Origin: Candidatus Omnitrophota bacterium
Lineage (GTDB): Bacteria > Omnitrophota > Gorgyraeia > Gygaellales > Profunditerraquicolaceae
Reading direction: 5' to 3'
Length of the DNA stretch: 14,690 nt
NCBI GenBank assembly: GCA_028713875.1
Contig: JAQTNM010000012.1
Coordinates: 1-14,690 of the forward strand
Shown here: positions 13,488 through 14,690 of the stretch, one piece after another
Numbering within the stretch: position 1 is the first letter of the stretch
Layout of the letters: each line of letters begins with the position of its first letter
Made by a program: the position numbers and the translations under genes
Notes under the pieces: generated by a model
The model's database searches: none
Seen by the model: only the letters and a program-made list of their open reading frames with translations
Told to the model about the DNA's origin: nothing

Positions 13488-13994
13488 CTAGGCGCATTCT
13501 GTGAATTTCAAGGCGTACAGTATTCCCTCCGATGCGGCCCTGACGGATTCGCGTATTTCAGGCGAAAGCCCCGCGCAAAAATCCAAGGAGCGCGGCTGTA
13601 TGCCCATAATAATAGACTGGCATCCGGTGCACTTATAAAGGTAATCCGTGAAGACGCGCATAGGCATCCGGTGCGTGGAAAAAGATGCGCCTGCCTCCTG
13701 CGCCTCCAGGTCGAATATCCCGATGGCCCCTGCCTTACCTTTGAAATCCATCGCATCAATAATGACCAGGTGGCTGGGATTGAATTTTTTTATCTGGCCG
13801 GTTAGATTTTCCGGAGCAGTCTCTCCCAAAAAGACTTTCAGGCGCCTTAGCTTATTTTTCTTCGCATAGGCCTGCACTTGCCTTGCTACGGCAATGCCGG
13901 CGGCGTCATCTCCCCTTAAGGAAGAGCCTATGCCCAGCACCGCCAGCTTTCCGGCGTCCTTCAATTTATTTCGCAGTATCGTCCTTACTCTCAT
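13488..13994 (-). CDS. HycI-type [NiFe]-hydrogenase maturation endopeptidase
   Basis: Protease that trims the C-terminus of a [NiFe]-hydrogenase large subunit after nickel insertion. Family motifs in the 168 residues are LGIGSSLRGDDAAG (20-33, with the nickel-sensing Asp at 29/30), APEN (60-63), VIIDAMDF (77-84, Asp80) and STHRMPM (106-112, His108). APEN and the STH motif favour the HycI branch, which serves group 4 membrane hydrogenases. Length is typical. It overlaps the ferredoxin gene by 29 bp and is the last gene of the operon. The cognate large subunit is not in the window; it should lie further upstream in the operon, beyond base 14690. Confidence 0.92.
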   Translation of the reverse strand: MRVRTILRNKLKDAGKLAVLGIGSSLRGDDAAGIAVARQVQAYAKKNKLRRLKVFLGETAPENLTGQIKKFNPSHLVIIDAMDFKGKAGAIGIFDLEAQEAGASFSTHRMPMRVFTDYLYKCTGCQSIIMGIQPRSLDFCAGLSPEIRESVRAASEGILYALKFTECA

Positions 13995-14343
13995 CGCTAA
14001 ATACCACCTTTAGTTTATTCGGGTCCAGCTTGGCCAGCTCGAATTCCCCCGTTATCTGAAGGGCTTTTTTCGGGCAGGAATCCACGCACTGGCCGCAATA
14101 AATGCATTTGCCCAGATTGATTTCGGCCTCGAATTTTTTATCTGCGGCCTGGCTGATCTTTATGGCGCCGCTGGGGCAGTCGCGCATGCACATTTTGCAG
14201 CCGATGCAAAGTTTCGGGTCAAATCTCAGCTTGCCCCGGAATCCCCTGCCCATATCGGACCTGTGCGCCGGATAATTTATCGTGGCCGGCCTCTTGAAAA
14301 GCGATTTCATCAGCTGTTTGGCTATTTTCCCGGGTTTCTTCAT
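13966..14343 (-). CDS. 2x[4Fe-4S] ferredoxin subunit of a membrane hydrogenase / complex I-like enzyme (NuoI/EchF type)
   Basis: Electron-transfer subunit of 125 residues from ATG 14343. Two cluster motifs are visible: CIGCKMCMRDCP (Cys46, 49, 52, 56) and CIYCGQCVDSCP (Cys80, 83, 86, 90), each giving three ligands to one [4Fe-4S] cluster and one to the other. The N-terminal 40 residues, with KSLFKRPATINYP, match the NuoI/HycF-like arm that contacts membrane subunits. I chose ATG 14343 because it forms the ATGA overlap with the upstream stop; a GTG at 14358 would add MGVAA. The C-terminal tail is charged and is shared in DNA with the next gene. It would pass electrons between a partner and the hydrogenase small subunit. 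Confidence 0.9.
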   Translation of the reverse strand: MKKPGKIAKQLMKSLFKRPATINYPAHRSDMGRGFRGKLRFDPKLCIGCKMCMRDCPSGAIKISQAADKKFEAEINLGKCIYCGQCVDSCPKKALQITGEFELAKLDPNKLKVVFSDESKDDTAK

Positions 14344-14690
14344 CGCGGCAACACCCACTTTAAGATAAGGTTAAGTAAAACCTGCAGGAATGCAAGCGGG
14401 GCCAGGTATTTCCAGCATAAGTTGATCATCTGGTCCAGCCGCAGCCGGGCGAATAACGAACGCAGGAACGCGATAACGGCAACGATAAAAAATACCTTGA
14501 TAAGATAAAGCGCAAATACGGCCGGGGCGCTAAGATGCAGCCCGAAATGCAGGAACACCGCGGCAAGCAGCGATGCGCCGACCACCATTTCAATATCTAT
14601 GGACATCCTCATGAATGCCAGGAACCTGCCCCCGTATTCGGTAAAAGGCCCGGCCACTATTTCAGTCTCGGCCTCCGGGATATCAAAGGG
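14340..14690 (-). CDS. NuoH/EchB/HyfC-like membrane subunit, C-terminal part (5' end outside window)
   Basis: The frame is open to the window edge, giving the last 116 residues. It begins PFDIPEAETEIVAGPFTEYGG, the highly conserved cytoplasmic loop of NADH-quinone-oxidoreductase subunit 1 relatives, then shows three hydrophobic helices: IEMVVGASLLAAVFLHFGL, APAVFALYLIKVFFIVAVIAF, and the C-terminal APLAFLQVLLNLILKWVL. FARLRLDQMINLCWKYLAPLA matches the family C-terminal RxRxDQ(L/M) motif. The neighbouring NuoI-like and HycI-like genes favour a group 4 [NiFe]-hydrogenase over respiratory complex I. It would help form the ion-translocating interface. Confidence 0.92.
   Translation of the reverse strand, partial: PFDIPEAETEIVAGPFTEYGGRFLAFMRMSIDIEMVVGASLLAAVFLHFGLHLSAPAVFALYLIKVFFIVAVIAFLRSLFARLRLDQMINLCWKYLAPLAFLQVLLNLILKWVLPR

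Overview
The window is bacterial, gene-dense and mostly coding on the minus strand. The gene mix (class I fumarase, preQ1 synthesis, group 4 hydrogenase pieces, arsenite efflux), frequent 1-29 bp gene overlaps and small palindromic or phased repeats between genes suggest an uncultivated anaerobic Gram-negative-type lineage. My best guess is Omnitrophota or a relative in the PVC neighbourhood. That placement is an impression from the genes; there is no rRNA here to test it.

Layout. (1) Positions 1-4726, minus strand: a tightly packed run transcribed from the right, lipoprotein N-acetylmuramoyl-L-alanine amidase > murI > queD > queC > queE > queF > fumarase alpha subunit (cut by the window start). 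Every junction overlaps or is separated by one base, so this looks like one transcript joining cell-wall genes, four steps from 7,8-dihydroneopterin triphosphate to preQ1, and a TCA enzyme. (2) Positions 4727-6839, minus strand: an AEC-family permease, smpB (4 bp overlap) and ssrA (tmRNA), so the whole trans-translation pair sits together. Unusual repeats flank ssrA on both sides. (3) Positions 6840-7040: a compact divergent promoter pair drives the AEC-smpB transcript leftward and tRNA-Leu(CAG) rightward. (4) Positions 7041-11749, plus strand: a 545-base gene-free stretch ending in a strong promoter, then a UDP-galactopyranose-mutase-like FAD protein and a GT39-type membrane glycosyltransferase (cell-surface glycan or lipid modification), then an AT-rich small membrane-protein gene broken by an in-frame amber codon. 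(5) Positions 11968-13399, minus strand: a DUF134/UPF0251 DNA-binding protein followed by an ACR3 arsenite exporter, with a perfect 22-bp palindrome over the predicted transcription start. (6) Positions 13423-14690, minus strand: the 3' end of a complex-I-like or group 4 [NiFe]-hydrogenase operon (NuoH/EchB-like membrane subunit, 2x[4Fe-4S] ferredoxin subunit, HycI-type maturation protease), closed by a terminator.

I see no CRISPR array, complete insertion sequence, phage gene or defence system. The best candidates for something undescribed are the non-coding structures: a hairpin placing the amidase start codon in its loop and using repeat DNA to encode a signal peptide, an 8-bp-phased inverted array between ssrA and smpB, an atypical tmRNA tag, and a possible DUF134-based arsenic switch.
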